Of a stretch of DNA of 37,294 nt, positions 1-7,912 are shown piece by piece (positions within the stretch are counted from its first letter, which is position 1; each line of letters starts with the position of its first letter). The stretch is from Lachnospiraceae bacterium (GTDB lineage Bacteria > Bacillota > Clostridia > Lachnospirales > Lachnospiraceae): assembly GCA_017513625.1 (NCBI GenBank), contig JAFXEW010000002.1, positions 1 to 37,294 of the forward strand, written 5' to 3'. A model generated the notes under the pieces. The model searched no databases. It was not told the origin of the DNA and worked only from the letters and a program-made list of their open reading frames with translations. The translations under genes and the position numbers were made by a program.

Positions 1-1
1 G

Positions 2-577
2 ATGCAGGTGGTGAACCTGTTAAACTGGGACGACAGGTCCTTAAGCTATTTATGCCGCAGCTACGACCAGCTGTGCAGGGGACAGGACTATGCCGCCGCC
101 CTGCCTGTGATACATATCGGCTTCCTGGACTATTCACCCTTTAAAGGGTCCACGGAATTCTATGCTGACTACCGGCTCATGAACCCTAAAACAGGCCGGA
201 TTTATAGTGACAAGTTCAGTTTACGTGTGGTAGACTTAACACAGATAGATAATGCCACTAAAGAGGACAAATTGCACAGGATTGACCACTGGGCACGCCT
301 CTTTAAGGCCACTACATGGGAGGAGATTAAGATGATGGCTGCCGCAAATGAATACCTATCAGAAGCTTCCAGAGCACTGTTTGAAATGAATGCTGACGAC
401 ATCGCCCGTCAGAAAAGTCTCGCCCGTCAGGACTACATGCGCCTGCAGAATTCTATTGAGAAGAAATTGGCTGAACTGGAGCGGGCTTTGGCAGAAAAGG
501 ACGACGCTCTGGCAGAGAAAGACGCTGAAATCGCACGTTTGAAAGCCATGATGACCCAAGGACAGACTGAGTCCTGA
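2..577 (+). CDS. Rpn/PD-(D/E)XK nuclease family protein, 3' part
   Basis: C-terminal 191 residues of a protein resembling the Rpn family of recombination-promoting nucleases/putative transposases (PDDEXK_2 type). The frame is open to the left edge, so the first ATG at base 2 is probably internal and the nuclease core may lie partly outside the window. What is visible is a mixed alpha/beta region (to about residue 125) with the HRIDHWARLFKA stretch, then a charged coiled coil (about 130-185) ending in repeated EKD/LAEKDAEIARLK heptads, which is typical of the tails of this family. Family members promote RecA-independent recombination or are mobile-element relics. No inverted repeats or IS ends are visible next to it. 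Assignment rests on overall similarity and tail, not on a seen active site. Confidence 0.7.
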   Translation: MQVVNLLNWDDRSLSYLCRSYDQLCRGQDYAAALPVIHIGFLDYSPFKGSTEFYADYRLMNPKTGRIYSDKFSLRVVDLTQIDNATKEDKLHRIDHWARLFKATTWEEIKMMAAANEYLSEASRALFEMNADDIARQKSLARQDYMRLQNSIEKKLAELERALAEKDDALAEKDAEIARLKAMMTQGQTES

Positions 578-644
578 TTATCCTGCACATGACAGAATCG
601 TGATAAGGCCTAACCGCTTGATCACTTTCTTCACGAATTAGTAT

Positions 645-677
645 GCCCTACATCCAAAACACGTTTGAATGTAGGGC
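645..677 (+). terminator. Hairpin after the Rpn-like gene, possible terminator
   Basis: Nine-base perfect arms (GCCCTACAT at 645-653 and ATGTAGGGC at 669-677) around a 15-base loop, 68 bases after the stop codon. The following bases are AT-rich but lack a clean T-run, so termination is inferred. Confidence 0.4.
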
Positions 678-727
678 TATAATTTATTACCCAACCATGG
701 TCCCGACCATCTTTTGAATATTAAACC

Positions 728-761
728 GGCCACATAAACTCTCCTTGTAGTTTATGTGGCC
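728..761 (-). terminator. Perfect 13-bp hairpin between convergent genes
   Basis: Arms GGCCACATAAACT (728-740) and AGTTTATGTGGCC (749-761) with an 8-base loop, 26 bases beyond the iorB stop. It sits between convergent genes and could end either transcript. T-runs are weak on both sides. Confidence 0.5.
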
Positions 762-787
762 CAAATTAACAAAAATTATAAAGTTAT

Positions 788-1354
788 TTAGCCTCTGCCC
801 AGCATAAATGCCTTATGGTTCAGCTCTGCGAACTTAGCAGGCACACAAGCATCAATAGCGCTCTGCCATTTCTCCAGGGGAATGTCAAAGTACTTGGACA
901 ATCTGCCCATGAGCACGATATTAACAGCCTTTGAGGAACCTGCTTCATTTGCCAGAGACAAACAATCCATGGCATCTACTGCAATACCCTGCGCCTCCAT
1001 CTTTTCAATCAGATTTTCAGGATAAGCCATAGCTCCGGTGATAACGGGCATGGGATCAATTTCCTGGGTATTTACCACGATGCGTCCATCGGGGCGCAGA
1101 TATTCTACATATCTGGCAGCTTCCAGCTTTTCAAAGGAAACAATGAAGTCGGCCTCCCCCTTATCAATAATGGGAGAATATACTTTTTCACCAAATCTTA
1201 CATAGGTCACTACGCTACCGCCACGCTGGCTCATACCGTGTACCTCGGATACTTTTACGTCATAGCCTTCGGATAAAAGCAGATATCCGAGAAGCTTGCT
1301 GGCAAGCAGGGAACCCTGTCCGCCAACACCTACTATCATAATATTCTTTGTCAT
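788..1354 (-). CDS. iorB: Indolepyruvate:ferredoxin oxidoreductase, beta subunit
   Basis: 188-residue gamma-type subunit of a 2-oxoacid:ferredoxin oxidoreductase. With IorA it converts aryl pyruvates (indolepyruvate, phenylpyruvate) plus CoA to aryl-acetyl-CoA and reduced ferredoxin in the cytoplasm during aromatic amino acid fermentation. The N-terminal GVGGQGSLLASKLLG loop (about residues 8-22) and the VSEVHGMSQRGGSV segment (about 36-49) are hallmarks of this subunit. Length is normal for IorB (about 190). The ATG start at 1354 lies 18 bases after the iorA stop, with GGAAGG in the gap, so it is the second gene of an iorA-iorB operon. A hairpin follows the stop. Confidence 0.93.
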   Translation of the reverse strand: MTKNIMIVGVGGQGSLLASKLLGYLLLSEGYDVKVSEVHGMSQRGGSVVTYVRFGEKVYSPIIDKGEADFIVSFEKLEAARYVEYLRPDGRIVVNTQEIDPMPVITGAMAYPENLIEKMEAQGIAVDAMDCLSLANEAGSSKAVNIVLMGRLSKYFDIPLEKWQSAIDACVPAKFAELNHKAFMLGRG

Positions 1355-1372
1355 ATCTCTGTACCAACCTTC

Positions 1373-3097
1373 CTAATTCAATGCGTCTAATCTACACAGC
1401 TGCTTGCAGACACCACAGCCCACACAGAGGGTGGCATCCACTACTGCCTTGCCGTCCTTCATACTGATAGCGGGACAGCCCAGTCTCATACAGGACTTAC
1501 AGCCCACACATTTCTCAGGATCACATTTTAAGGGTGCACTATGCTTTACATATTTCAGCAGTGCACAGGGACGGCGGCTGATGATTACGGAAGGTTCCTC
1601 CGCCGCCAATTCTGCCTTGATAACCTGCTCGCAGGCAGCCAGATCATAAGGATCTACTACGGTGACGCGGCTAAAGCCCAGGGCGCGGCACAGTTCTTCC
1701 AGATTGATTTTTCCGGCAGGATCACCTTTGATATTGTAACCGGTAGTAGGGTTCTGCTGATGTCCCGTCATACCGGTAATGGAATTATCCAAAATAATTA
1801 CGGTAGAATTGCTTCCGTTGTATGCAACATTAGCCAGGCCTGTCATGCCGGAGTGCATAAAGGTGGAGTCACCGATTACTGCTACGGTTTTTCCTTCACT
1901 TTCCTCGCCAAGTGCCTTATTAAATCCATGCAGAGAGCTGATGGACGCACCCATGCACAAAGTCATCTCCATAGCATTCAAAGGAGCCACTGCACCCAGG
2001 GTATAACATCCGATATCTCCCAGTACGGTACATTTCAGTTTGGATAATGTATAGAATAAGCCTCTGTGAGGGCAGCCTGCGCACATAACGGGAGGTCTGC
2101 CGGGCATTGCTTCTTCTAAGGATTTCACAGGTGACAATTCCATTCCCAGCTTCTGTGCGATTAAATTCTGGGAGAATTCACCTTCCAGGGGCAGAATGTC
2201 CTTGCCGGACACTTCCAGTCCCAAGGCTTTACAATGATTTTCGATAATGGGATCCAGTTCTTCGATAATTACCAGCTTATCCACTGCTGCCGCAAAATCC
2301 AGAATCTTCTTCTCAGGCAGAGGATAAGTCATACCCAGCTTCAAAATGCTGACCTTATCACCAAATACTTCCCTTGCATACTGATAACTGGTGGAAGAAG
2401 TGATGATACCCAGAGAGGTATCTCCCATCTCTGTCTTATTGATTTCTTCTGTTTCAGCCAGTGCGATAAGCTTACGGGTACGCTCTTCCACGAAAGGATG
2501 ACGCTTAATGGCATTACCGGGCATCATTACGTATTTAGGAATATTCTTCTCATAGGGCTTTACGGGAGGCTCCATGCGCTCACCGGGTTCTACGATACTC
2601 TGGGAATGTGCCACTCGGGTAACCATCCTGACAATGACAGGCGTGTCATATTCTTCTGAGATTTCAAATGCTTTTTTTGCAAATAAATATGCCTCGTTGG
2701 AATCAGCGGGCTCTAAAATCGGCACCTTTGCAGCTCTTGCGTGATGACGGGAATCCTGCTCATTCTGGGAAGAATGCATGCCCGGGTCATCTGCCACACA
2801 AATCACCATACCACCGTTAACACCTGTATAGGAACAGGTATACAGAGGATCTGCAGCCACGTTCAAACCTACATGCTTCATACCGCAAAAGCTTCTTTTG
2901 CCTGCAAGGCATGCGCCGAAGGCCACTTCCATGGCTACCTTTTCATTGGGCGCCCACTCACAATAAATATCATCATATTTTGCAATTTCCTCAGTCACTT
3001 CCGTACTGGGGGTACCGGGATAACTGGATACCACGGCACATCCTGCTTCATACAAGCCTCTTGCCAGAGCCTTGTTACCTAACATTAACTGTTTCAT
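1373..3097 (-). CDS. iorA: Indolepyruvate:ferredoxin oxidoreductase, alpha subunit
   Basis: 574-residue large subunit of the thiamine-diphosphate enzyme that oxidatively decarboxylates aryl pyruvates. The N-terminal pyrimidine-binding region has SSYPGTPSTEV (about 24-34); the TPP/pyrophosphate region carries CAGCPHRGLF, GDIGCYTLG and GDSTFMHSG; the C-terminus has two 4Fe-4S ferredoxin motifs, CVGCKSCMRLGCP and CVGCGVCKQLC. Length fits the family (about 580-600). A longer frame opens at 3145, but I chose the ATG at 3097 (MKQLMLGNKALARG) because AAAGGA lies 7 bases upstream and this matches the family N-terminus. Co-transcribed with iorB downstream. Anaerobic, oxygen-sensitive chemistry fits a gut Clostridium. 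Confidence 0.95.
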   Translation of the reverse strand: MKQLMLGNKALARGLYEAGCAVVSSYPGTPSTEVTEEIAKYDDIYCEWAPNEKVAMEVAFGACLAGKRSFCGMKHVGLNVAADPLYTCSYTGVNGGMVICVADDPGMHSSQNEQDSRHHARAAKVPILEPADSNEAYLFAKKAFEISEEYDTPVIVRMVTRVAHSQSIVEPGERMEPPVKPYEKNIPKYVMMPGNAIKRHPFVEERTRKLIALAETEEINKTEMGDTSLGIITSSTSYQYAREVFGDKVSILKLGMTYPLPEKKILDFAAAVDKLVIIEELDPIIENHCKALGLEVSGKDILPLEGEFSQNLIAQKLGMELSPVKSLEEAMPGRPPVMCAGCPHRGLFYTLSKLKCTVLGDIGCYTLGAVAPLNAMEMTLCMGASISSLHGFNKALGEESEGKTVAVIGDSTFMHSGMTGLANVAYNGSNSTVIILDNSITGMTGHQQNPTTGYNIKGDPAGKINLEELCRALGFSRVTVVDPYDLAACEQVIKAELAAEEPSVIISRRPCALLKYVKHSAPLKCDPEKCVGCKSCMRLGCPAISMKDGKAVVDATLCVGCGVCKQLCRLDALN

Positions 3098-3200
3098 ATG
3101 TTTTTCCTTTCCATTCCTGCACAGGCCTTTAGCACTGCACTTCACGTATGTAACATGAATAGATTAACATGAAAATACTCTTGCGTAAAGCATGTTTTGC

Positions 3201-3248
3201 AAAAAAAGAGGCCGCCGTCCCCAAGCAGGGGAAACAGCGGGCTTCTTT
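3201..3248 (-). terminator. Intrinsic terminator of the membrane protein gene
   Basis: GC-rich imperfect hairpin (CCCC/GGGG core at 3219-3231, flanked by GGC/GCC pairs) followed on the minus strand by seven T. It lies 28 bases after the stop at 3276 and separates that gene from iorA. Confidence 0.75.
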
Positions 3249-3275
3249 AAATTTGTCGTATGGTTTGCAGGGTCC

Positions 3276-4166
3276 TTATGCAGCCTGTGTCTGACCCTTA
3301 TTAAATAATTCTTTAAACTTAGCAGAAAGCTTGCAAAGCTTGCCGTATAGGTCAAATGTGATTTCAGTGGCAGGAGCCACTTCCATGTAGGAAACCATCA
3401 TCTTTACCATCATAAAGCTGTCTACAAAAGCACTCTTTAATACCCATGCAATGAGCAGGGCAAGCAGGAATGCGATAAAGGTAGGCGCTTCGATTGCCTT
3501 AAAGATGGGCACCAGTACCAGGAAGGGTACCAGGAATGCCGCAAAGCTTAAGCCGATTACAATCACGGCGGTTAATGCAGCATTCTTTAACAGTTTCTTC
3601 CAGTTCTGGAAGTAGATTACCACACCGTCAGCTGCACTCTTAAAGGCAGACTGTTCCGGATGGATGAAGGTATAACCCAGGCAGCATTCATCCACATAAC
3701 CAAGTGCAATCTTTACAAACAACTGCAGGAAGCTTACTACTGCACTGATGCCGGGGATGTTACCAAAGATACGATCCACGGTCTGCAGGCCCTTTTGAAG
3801 CTGGGATACTGCACCGCTTACCAGACCGTCTACTACAAAGTATACGTTGGATGTACCAAAGCGCCGGGTCACCAGATCCTTACCGGTTTCAAATACCTTC
3901 TCAGGCACCTGTCCGGTAGCCACTGCGGTAGAAACCACTGCAACATGTCCTGCCTTCAACATGTATCCCATGTAGCGTGACACCCATATACATACAACCA
4001 GGTCAAAAATAATCCAGAAGTAAAGCAGAAATGCCAGATTAGTCCACACGGCAATCGCCATTGTAATAGCAAAGGTGATTAAGGAAAACAACACCAACGC
4101 TCCACCCAGAGCTAACTTTAACCATACGAATTTAATTGTTTTGAAATAAACTTCTTTTGCACCCAT
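3276..4166 (-). CDS. Conserved-looking multi-pass membrane protein, unknown function
   Basis: 296 residues, no family I can name. Two long hydrophobic segments near the N-terminus (about 14-37 and 40-62), a central amphipathic region with FGTSNVYFVVDGLVSGAVS (about 103-121) and a hydrophobic stretch near 140-155, then two more strong transmembrane segments (about 195-220 and 226-246), and a basic C-tail. The layout is reminiscent of choline transporter-like or DUF-type membrane proteins, but I see no diagnostic motif. Start ATG at 4166 has GGAGG 9 bases upstream (TTAGGAGGGTTTATAA). It has its own promoter (4226-4254) and terminator (3201-3248), so it is a single-gene unit. Function cannot be assigned. 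Confidence 0.75.
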   Translation of the reverse strand: MGAKEVYFKTIKFVWLKLALGGALVLFSLITFAITMAIAVWTNLAFLLYFWIIFDLVVCIWVSRYMGYMLKAGHVAVVSTAVATGQVPEKVFETGKDLVTRRFGTSNVYFVVDGLVSGAVSQLQKGLQTVDRIFGNIPGISAVVSFLQLFVKIALGYVDECCLGYTFIHPEQSAFKSAADGVVIYFQNWKKLLKNAALTAVIVIGLSFAAFLVPFLVLVPIFKAIEAPTFIAFLLALLIAWVLKSAFVDSFMMVKMMVSYMEVAPATEITFDLYGKLCKLSAKFKELFNKGQTQAA

Positions 4167-4225
4167 TTATAAACCCTCCTAATAAGTATTTTGGTTTTAT
4201 CTCTTATCCGGTACCTGATGATTCT

Positions 4226-4254
4226 ATTGTAAATGTATACATATTAATTATCAA
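4226..4254 (-). promoter_or_regulatory. Sigma-A promoter of the membrane protein gene
   Basis: On the minus strand TTGATA (4249-4254), 17-base spacer, TACAAT (4226-4231), about 60 bases upstream of the ATG at 4166. Confidence 0.65.
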
Positions 4255-4255
4255 C

Positions 4256-4293
4256 GCAAAAATATGCACGATACATGGGATATCGTGCATATT
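4256..4293 (-). terminator. Intrinsic terminator of the cysK-like operon
   Basis: Perfect 13-bp stem (AATATGCACGATA at 4261-4273 with TATCGTGCATATT at 4281-4293), 7-base loop, then TTTTT on the minus strand. It is 93 bases beyond the cysK-like stop and just upstream of the next gene's promoter. Confidence 0.8.
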
Positions 4294-4385
4294 CAATGTG
4301 CATTTATGTATTTTTATTCATTTTTGGTGTATTTGGGACTTTTTATTCATTTACATAGGCATACATTCAATATCTATATATAATC

Positions 4386-5312
4386 CTATTCAAAAAGAGG
4401 CGTGGAAAAATACCTCTCTGCAGTATCCGGCAATACGGTAACCACGGTCTTACCCGGTCCCAGCTTCTTTGCAAGCTTTATAGCCGCAGCCACATTGGTA
4501 CCGCTGGATATTCCGCACATAATTCCTTCTTTAGATGCAAGCTCCTGGGCTGTACGGATAGCTTCATCATCTTTGACAATACAAATATCATTATATATTT
4601 CAGTATTTAGTATGGCAGGAATCAGTCCGTCACCGATACCCATCTGCAAATGTGTACCAATGGAACCGCCTGACAGAATAGCCGCATGCTCAGGTTCCAC
4701 TGCCCATATCTCCATATCCGGGTTAACCGCCTTCAGTGCCTCGCCGATTCCGGTAATGGTGCCGCCTGTTCCGATACCGGAGCAGAAACCGTGAATAGGC
4801 CCGTTTACCTGTTCAAGGATTTCTATACCGGTCTGTTGTCTCTGAATAGCAGGATTTGCCGGATTTTCAAACTGCTGGGGCACAAATACATTGGGGTCCT
4901 CCGCCTGCATCTTAAGTGCCAGCTCCAGACATTCCTCAATACATGCACCGATATTCCCTGCATCATGAACCAGAATAACCTCTGCACCATAATGCTGTAC
5001 CAGCTTTCTGCGCTCCTCACTTACGGAGTCAGGCATGATAATACGGGTCTTATATCCGCGCACTGCACCTACCAGTGCAAGTCCGATTCCCTGATTACCA
5101 CTGGTAGGCTCCACAATAATAGTATCCTTACTGATTTTGCCCTGCTTTTCCGCCTCACATATCATATTAAAAGCCGTACGGGTCTTGATGGAGCCTCCTA
5201 CATTCAGACCTTCGAATTTAACCAAAATGTCCGCGCAGTTCTCTCCTCCCATTTTGTTCAGTTTTATAATGGGTGTGTGTCCCATTGCTTCCAGTATATT
5301 ATTGTAAACCAT
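4386..5312 (-). CDS. cysK: Cysteine synthase-like PLP enzyme
   Basis: 308-residue fold-type II PLP protein of the cysteine synthase / cystathionine beta-synthase group, expected to make cysteine from an activated serine and sulfide. Length is normal. The PLP lysine is in NVGGSIKTRTA (about 37-47), the substrate loop is PTSGNQGIGLA (about 69-79), the phosphate-binding glycine loop is GIGTGGTITG (about 175-184), and SSGTN follows near 265. Two positions differ from textbook CysK: SIKTR instead of SVKDR, and SGNQG instead of SGNTG, so another beta-replacement substrate is possible. It is the last gene of a probable operon after the M20 amidohydrolase (63-base gap). Start ATG with AAAGG about 12 bases upstream. 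Confidence 0.85.
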   Translation of the reverse strand: MVYNNILEAMGHTPIIKLNKMGGENCADILVKFEGLNVGGSIKTRTAFNMICEAEKQGKISKDTIIVEPTSGNQGIGLALVGAVRGYKTRIIMPDSVSEERRKLVQHYGAEVILVHDAGNIGACIEECLELALKMQAEDPNVFVPQQFENPANPAIQRQQTGIEILEQVNGPIHGFCSGIGTGGTITGIGEALKAVNPDMEIWAVEPEHAAILSGGSIGTHLQMGIGDGLIPAILNTEIYNDICIVKDDEAIRTAQELASKEGIMCGISSGTNVAAAIKLAKKLGPGKTVVTVLPDTAERYFSTPLFE

Positions 5313-5349
5313 GCCTCTATCGTACCTTTCCGTAGAATGTATCTTTCTG

Positions 5350-5372
5350 ATTATAGCAGAAGAGCGTCTCTT
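5350..5372 (-). promoter_or_regulatory. Possible internal promoter with dyad before cysK-like gene
   Basis: The short gap before cysK holds TATAAT (minus strand, 5350-5355) and, just upstream, a dyad AAGAG-CGT-CTCTT (5360-5372). No good -35 is present at 17 bases. A regulated internal start of cysK is possible but weakly supported. Confidence 0.33.
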
Positions 5373-5375
5373 TTG

Positions 5376-6626
5376 CTACTGTTTTTCGAAACTTCCCAGT
5401 CGGCTTATGGCAGAATATGCGTATACGGCCGCTCCCACAGGCAGCGCCTGCCTGTCAAACCGCACCTTGGGATGATGAAGGGGGTACACATATCCCTGAG
5501 ACGAGGAGCCTGCCACCAGGGCCACCATGACAGAAGGGACTCTGTGACTTACATAAGCAAAGTCCTCCGAACCGCTCATTCCGGTATTGCGGCCGTTTCC
5601 GCCGTTACTTTGCCGGGCAAAGCTGTCACTTCCAAAGCATTTATCATGTCCGAGTAATTCCTCCAAAGATTTTTTCACTGCTTCGGACAATTCCTTCTCA
5701 TTTACCAGTGTAGGACACCCGCTGCCAAATTTCACCTCTGCTTTTGCCCTGAATGCTTTTGCAATATCCCCTGTTATATCTATAATTCTCTTATGCAAAT
5801 AGGAACGTAATTCCTCACCAAAGGCCCGTAGAGTGCCTTCCAGAATCACCTTGTCCGGTATTACATTGGCTACCTCTCCTCCATGGAATGAACCGATGGT
5901 CAGTACTGCCGCCTCCGTAGCTCCCATCTCTCTTGCTTTGATTTCCTGCAGCGCTATCAGAATATGGGCTGCCGCAGTCAGAGGATCGATTCCGGTGTTG
6001 GGCGATGAACCGTGACAGCCCTTTCCCTGTACTTCTATGGTAAAGTAGTCCGCCGCAGGTGCACTTACTCCCGGTGCAGAGACAATGCATGTGCCTGTGG
6101 CAAGGGGCAACCCCGTCAATACATGAATCATAAGTGCCCCGTCCACCTGCGGGTCCTCAAGCACCCCGTCACGTATCATGTCCTTGGCTCCCTCCAACAA
6201 CTCCTCCGCCGGCTGAAACATCATCTTTACATTGCCGCACAGTTCCTCCCTGTGATTTTGCAGAATCCTCGCAGCTCCAAGCAGCATGGCAGTATGAAAA
6301 TCGTGTCCGCAGGCATGCATATATCCGTTTTCCGACTTTTCCTTATCATCATTTTCCTCTGCAATGGGAAGAGCATCCATATCCGCCCGCAGCAAAAAAG
6401 TGGGGCCGGGGCAACTGCCTTCCAAAAGTGCAGTGATTCCGGCCTTTCCTACCCGTTTCGGGAGATAACCCATTTCTTCCAATTGCTGATAGACATACTC
6501 GCAGGTTTCCTTTAATTCAAAACCCACTTCCGGATGTTTATGCAGCCGCATCTGATGCTTTTCCATCTCCTCCTGCAGCTCCATCGCCTCTTCCCGTACA
6601 AGCTTTGCCAATTCCACTAATTTCAA
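5376..6626 (-). CDS. M20 family amidohydrolase (N-acyl amino acid deacylase type)
   Basis: 416-residue metallo-amidohydrolase of the M20D group (hippurate hydrolase, IAA-amino acid hydrolase, YxeP/N-acetylcysteine deacetylase relatives). Visible ligands: RADMDALPI (80-88), HACGHDFHTAM (104-114, Cys106 and His108 metal-side), PAEELLEGA (about 138-146), a GSEDFAYVSH segment near the C-terminus and LHHPKVRFD at the end. Length is typical (380-420). The start is a TTG at 6626: it has AAAGGGG 8 bases upstream, while no such site precedes the later ATG codons. No signal peptide, so cytoplasmic. It lies 26 bases after the Fic-like gene and 63 before a cysteine synthase-like gene; removal of an acyl group from a cysteine derivative is a reasonable inference from that pairing. 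Confidence 0.88.
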   Translation of the reverse strand: MKLVELAKLVREEAMELQEEMEKHQMRLHKHPEVGFELKETCEYVYQQLEEMGYLPKRVGKAGITALLEGSCPGPTFLLRADMDALPIAEENDDKEKSENGYMHACGHDFHTAMLLGAARILQNHREELCGNVKMMFQPAEELLEGAKDMIRDGVLEDPQVDGALMIHVLTGLPLATGTCIVSAPGVSAPAADYFTIEVQGKGCHGSSPNTGIDPLTAAAHILIALQEIKAREMGATEAAVLTIGSFHGGEVANVIPDKVILEGTLRAFGEELRSYLHKRIIDITGDIAKAFRAKAEVKFGSGCPTLVNEKELSEAVKKSLEELLGHDKCFGSDSFARQSNGGNGRNTGMSGSEDFAYVSHRVPSVMVALVAGSSSQGYVYPLHHPKVRFDRQALPVGAAVYAYSAISRLGSFEKQ

Positions 6627-6652
6627 ATATAAATCCCCTTTAAATAATTTGA

Positions 6653-7429
6653 TTATATCCCGTCAACCTTACGGTATTTTTGTCTACTGCTGTTGGGCAT
6701 CTCCGGAATAGTCATTTCCACCAAACCCAGTTCCATTGCCGGCAACAGGTAATTATCCCGGAAAGTAGGCCGATGCTTCAACCCCAGCAGTTCCATTAAT
6801 TCCCTGGTACTGTAGGTACCTTCTCCCATATGCTCCAAGAGCCGCCCAATCTTTTCATTAGGCAATGTGCTTTTCACACTTCCTCCATAGGCTTGCACAT
6901 CGGAGCCAAAATCGTCTGCCATCTCTCCCACTTTCTGCATAAAATATAGCAGGAACGGACCGCACTCTCCGTACATATCACTTTGTTCCATGGCTTTTAT
7001 GAAACCGTCTCCCATGACTTTTTCTGAAATGTGCGGCATTTGCTTTAATTGTTCCAGATAAATACACGCTTTCTCCAATGCATAACATGTGTTATTTTCT
7101 TCAAATGGCTGAATCATTATATATTGATATAGAATCATCCCCGCTTTTATCAGCGGATGTGCGCCTGTCCGATGCAGCCATTGTTCCAATTCCTCCATCA
7201 GGTCCGGTACAAACTGTGGCATGGGCGCCCTGCACAATAAATGCTCCCCTGCAAATACACCCGCACCTTTATCACGATAAGGCGGCATCTGTGTTGCTGA
7301 CACCAATATGCCTCCTTCTGATACAGGAATTTCTCCCCGTATTCTTCCCAGTTTCACTGCAGTATCCACCGCCGCGCACAACATATCATCTGTTATTTTA
7401 TATTCAGGTATATGTCCTTTCCAATTCAT
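6653..7429 (-). CDS. Degenerate Fic-fold protein with winged-helix C-terminus
   Basis: 258 residues. The layout is that of Fic proteins that carry a C-terminal winged helix: a central helical core with HPLIKAGMILYQYIMIQPFE (91-110) and a C-terminal DNA-binding-like part beginning YSTRELMELLGLKHRPTF and ending NSSRQKYRKVDGI. In active Fic enzymes the loop reads HPF-x-(D/E)-GNGR and transfers AMP or another phosphate-linked group to a protein hydroxyl. Here it reads Q107-P-F-E-E-N-N-T-C115: the catalytic His, both loop Gly and the phosphate-binding Arg are all replaced. Enzyme activity is therefore unlikely; binding of DNA or protein may remain. ATG start with AGAGGA upstream; it heads an operon with the M20 and cysK-like genes. 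Confidence 0.72.
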   Translation of the reverse strand: MNWKGHIPEYKITDDMLCAAVDTAVKLGRIRGEIPVSEGGILVSATQMPPYRDKGAGVFAGEHLLCRAPMPQFVPDLMEELEQWLHRTGAHPLIKAGMILYQYIMIQPFEENNTCYALEKACIYLEQLKQMPHISEKVMGDGFIKAMEQSDMYGECGPFLLYFMQKVGEMADDFGSDVQAYGGSVKSTLPNEKIGRLLEHMGEGTYSTRELMELLGLKHRPTFRDNYLLPAMELGLVEMTIPEMPNSSRQKYRKVDGI

Positions 7430-7511
7430 TCCGTTTCCTCTTTCCGTATCACTGCTTTTATTTTGCCCGCTTCAGTTCTTTTTATACAGCAAAGCTCTGT
7501 ACCACTTGTAC

Positions 7512-7540
7512 ATTATACCGTACAAGCCGTAAAACAACAA
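7512..7540 (-). promoter_or_regulatory. Sigma-A promoter of the Fic-like/M20/cysK operon
   Basis: Minus strand TTGTTG (7535-7540), 17-base spacer, TATAAT (7512-7517), about 85 bases before the ATG at 7429. The -35 touches the azlD terminator stem. Confidence 0.62.
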
Positions 7541-7567
7541 GCACTCCGGATAAATCTCCGGAGTGCT
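7540..7567 (-). terminator. Terminator after azlD
   Basis: Perfect 11-bp stem AGCACTCCGGA / TCCGGAGTGCT with a 6-base loop, 34 bases beyond the azlD stop. The minus-strand tail is T-rich (TTGTTGTTTT) rather than a pure T-run. Confidence 0.65.
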
Positions 7568-7600
7568 GTAAGAAAAAAACTTTTATACAAATACAGAACA

Positions 7601-7912
7601 CTAAAATCCCATAATCTGCACCGCTAATACAGCCAGAGCCGCTCCCACCGCCACCGTAAGGAGTCCTTTCCCTTTATACGCCAAAAGCACTGCCACTGCA
7701 CATCCCGCACATGCTCCCGCCAAAGAACCCGTACTGCCGAACACCGCAGGAAAAGTCATCGCTGCCAGCACCACATAAGGCACATAATATAAAAAGGATT
7801 GTACAAATCTGTTGGTTATCTTTTTTCTGAATATTACCATGGGTAATGTCCTGATCAGGTAAGTGGTAAATGCCATTACAAAGATTGCAAGCAATAAATA
7901 TCCTGTTTTCAT
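7601..7912 (-). CDS. azlD: Branched-chain amino acid transport protein, small subunit
   Basis: About 103-residue AzlD-family membrane protein, partner of AzlC in exporting branched-chain amino acids and their analogues. Three to four hydrophobic helices are visible, beginning YLLLAIFVMAFTTYLIRTLP (residues 4-23), which is the family signature region. I used the ATG at 7912 rather than an upstream in-frame codon at 7993, because the upstream part would lie wholly inside azlC in another frame and is Arg/Cys-rich. The ATG overlaps the azlC TGA in an ATGA, a classic translational coupling. Terminated by the hairpin at 7540-7567. Confidence 0.88.
   Translation of the reverse strand: MKTGYLLLAIFVMAFTTYLIRTLPMVIFRKKITNRFVQSFLYYVPYVVLAAMTFPAVFGSTGSLAGACAGCAVAVLLAYKGKGLLTVAVGAALAVLAVQIMGF

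Noticed and set aside
1541-2047. 168-codon plus-strand frame antisense to iorA
   Set aside because: Cys/His/Ile-rich shadow of a well-supported gene with no ribosome site.
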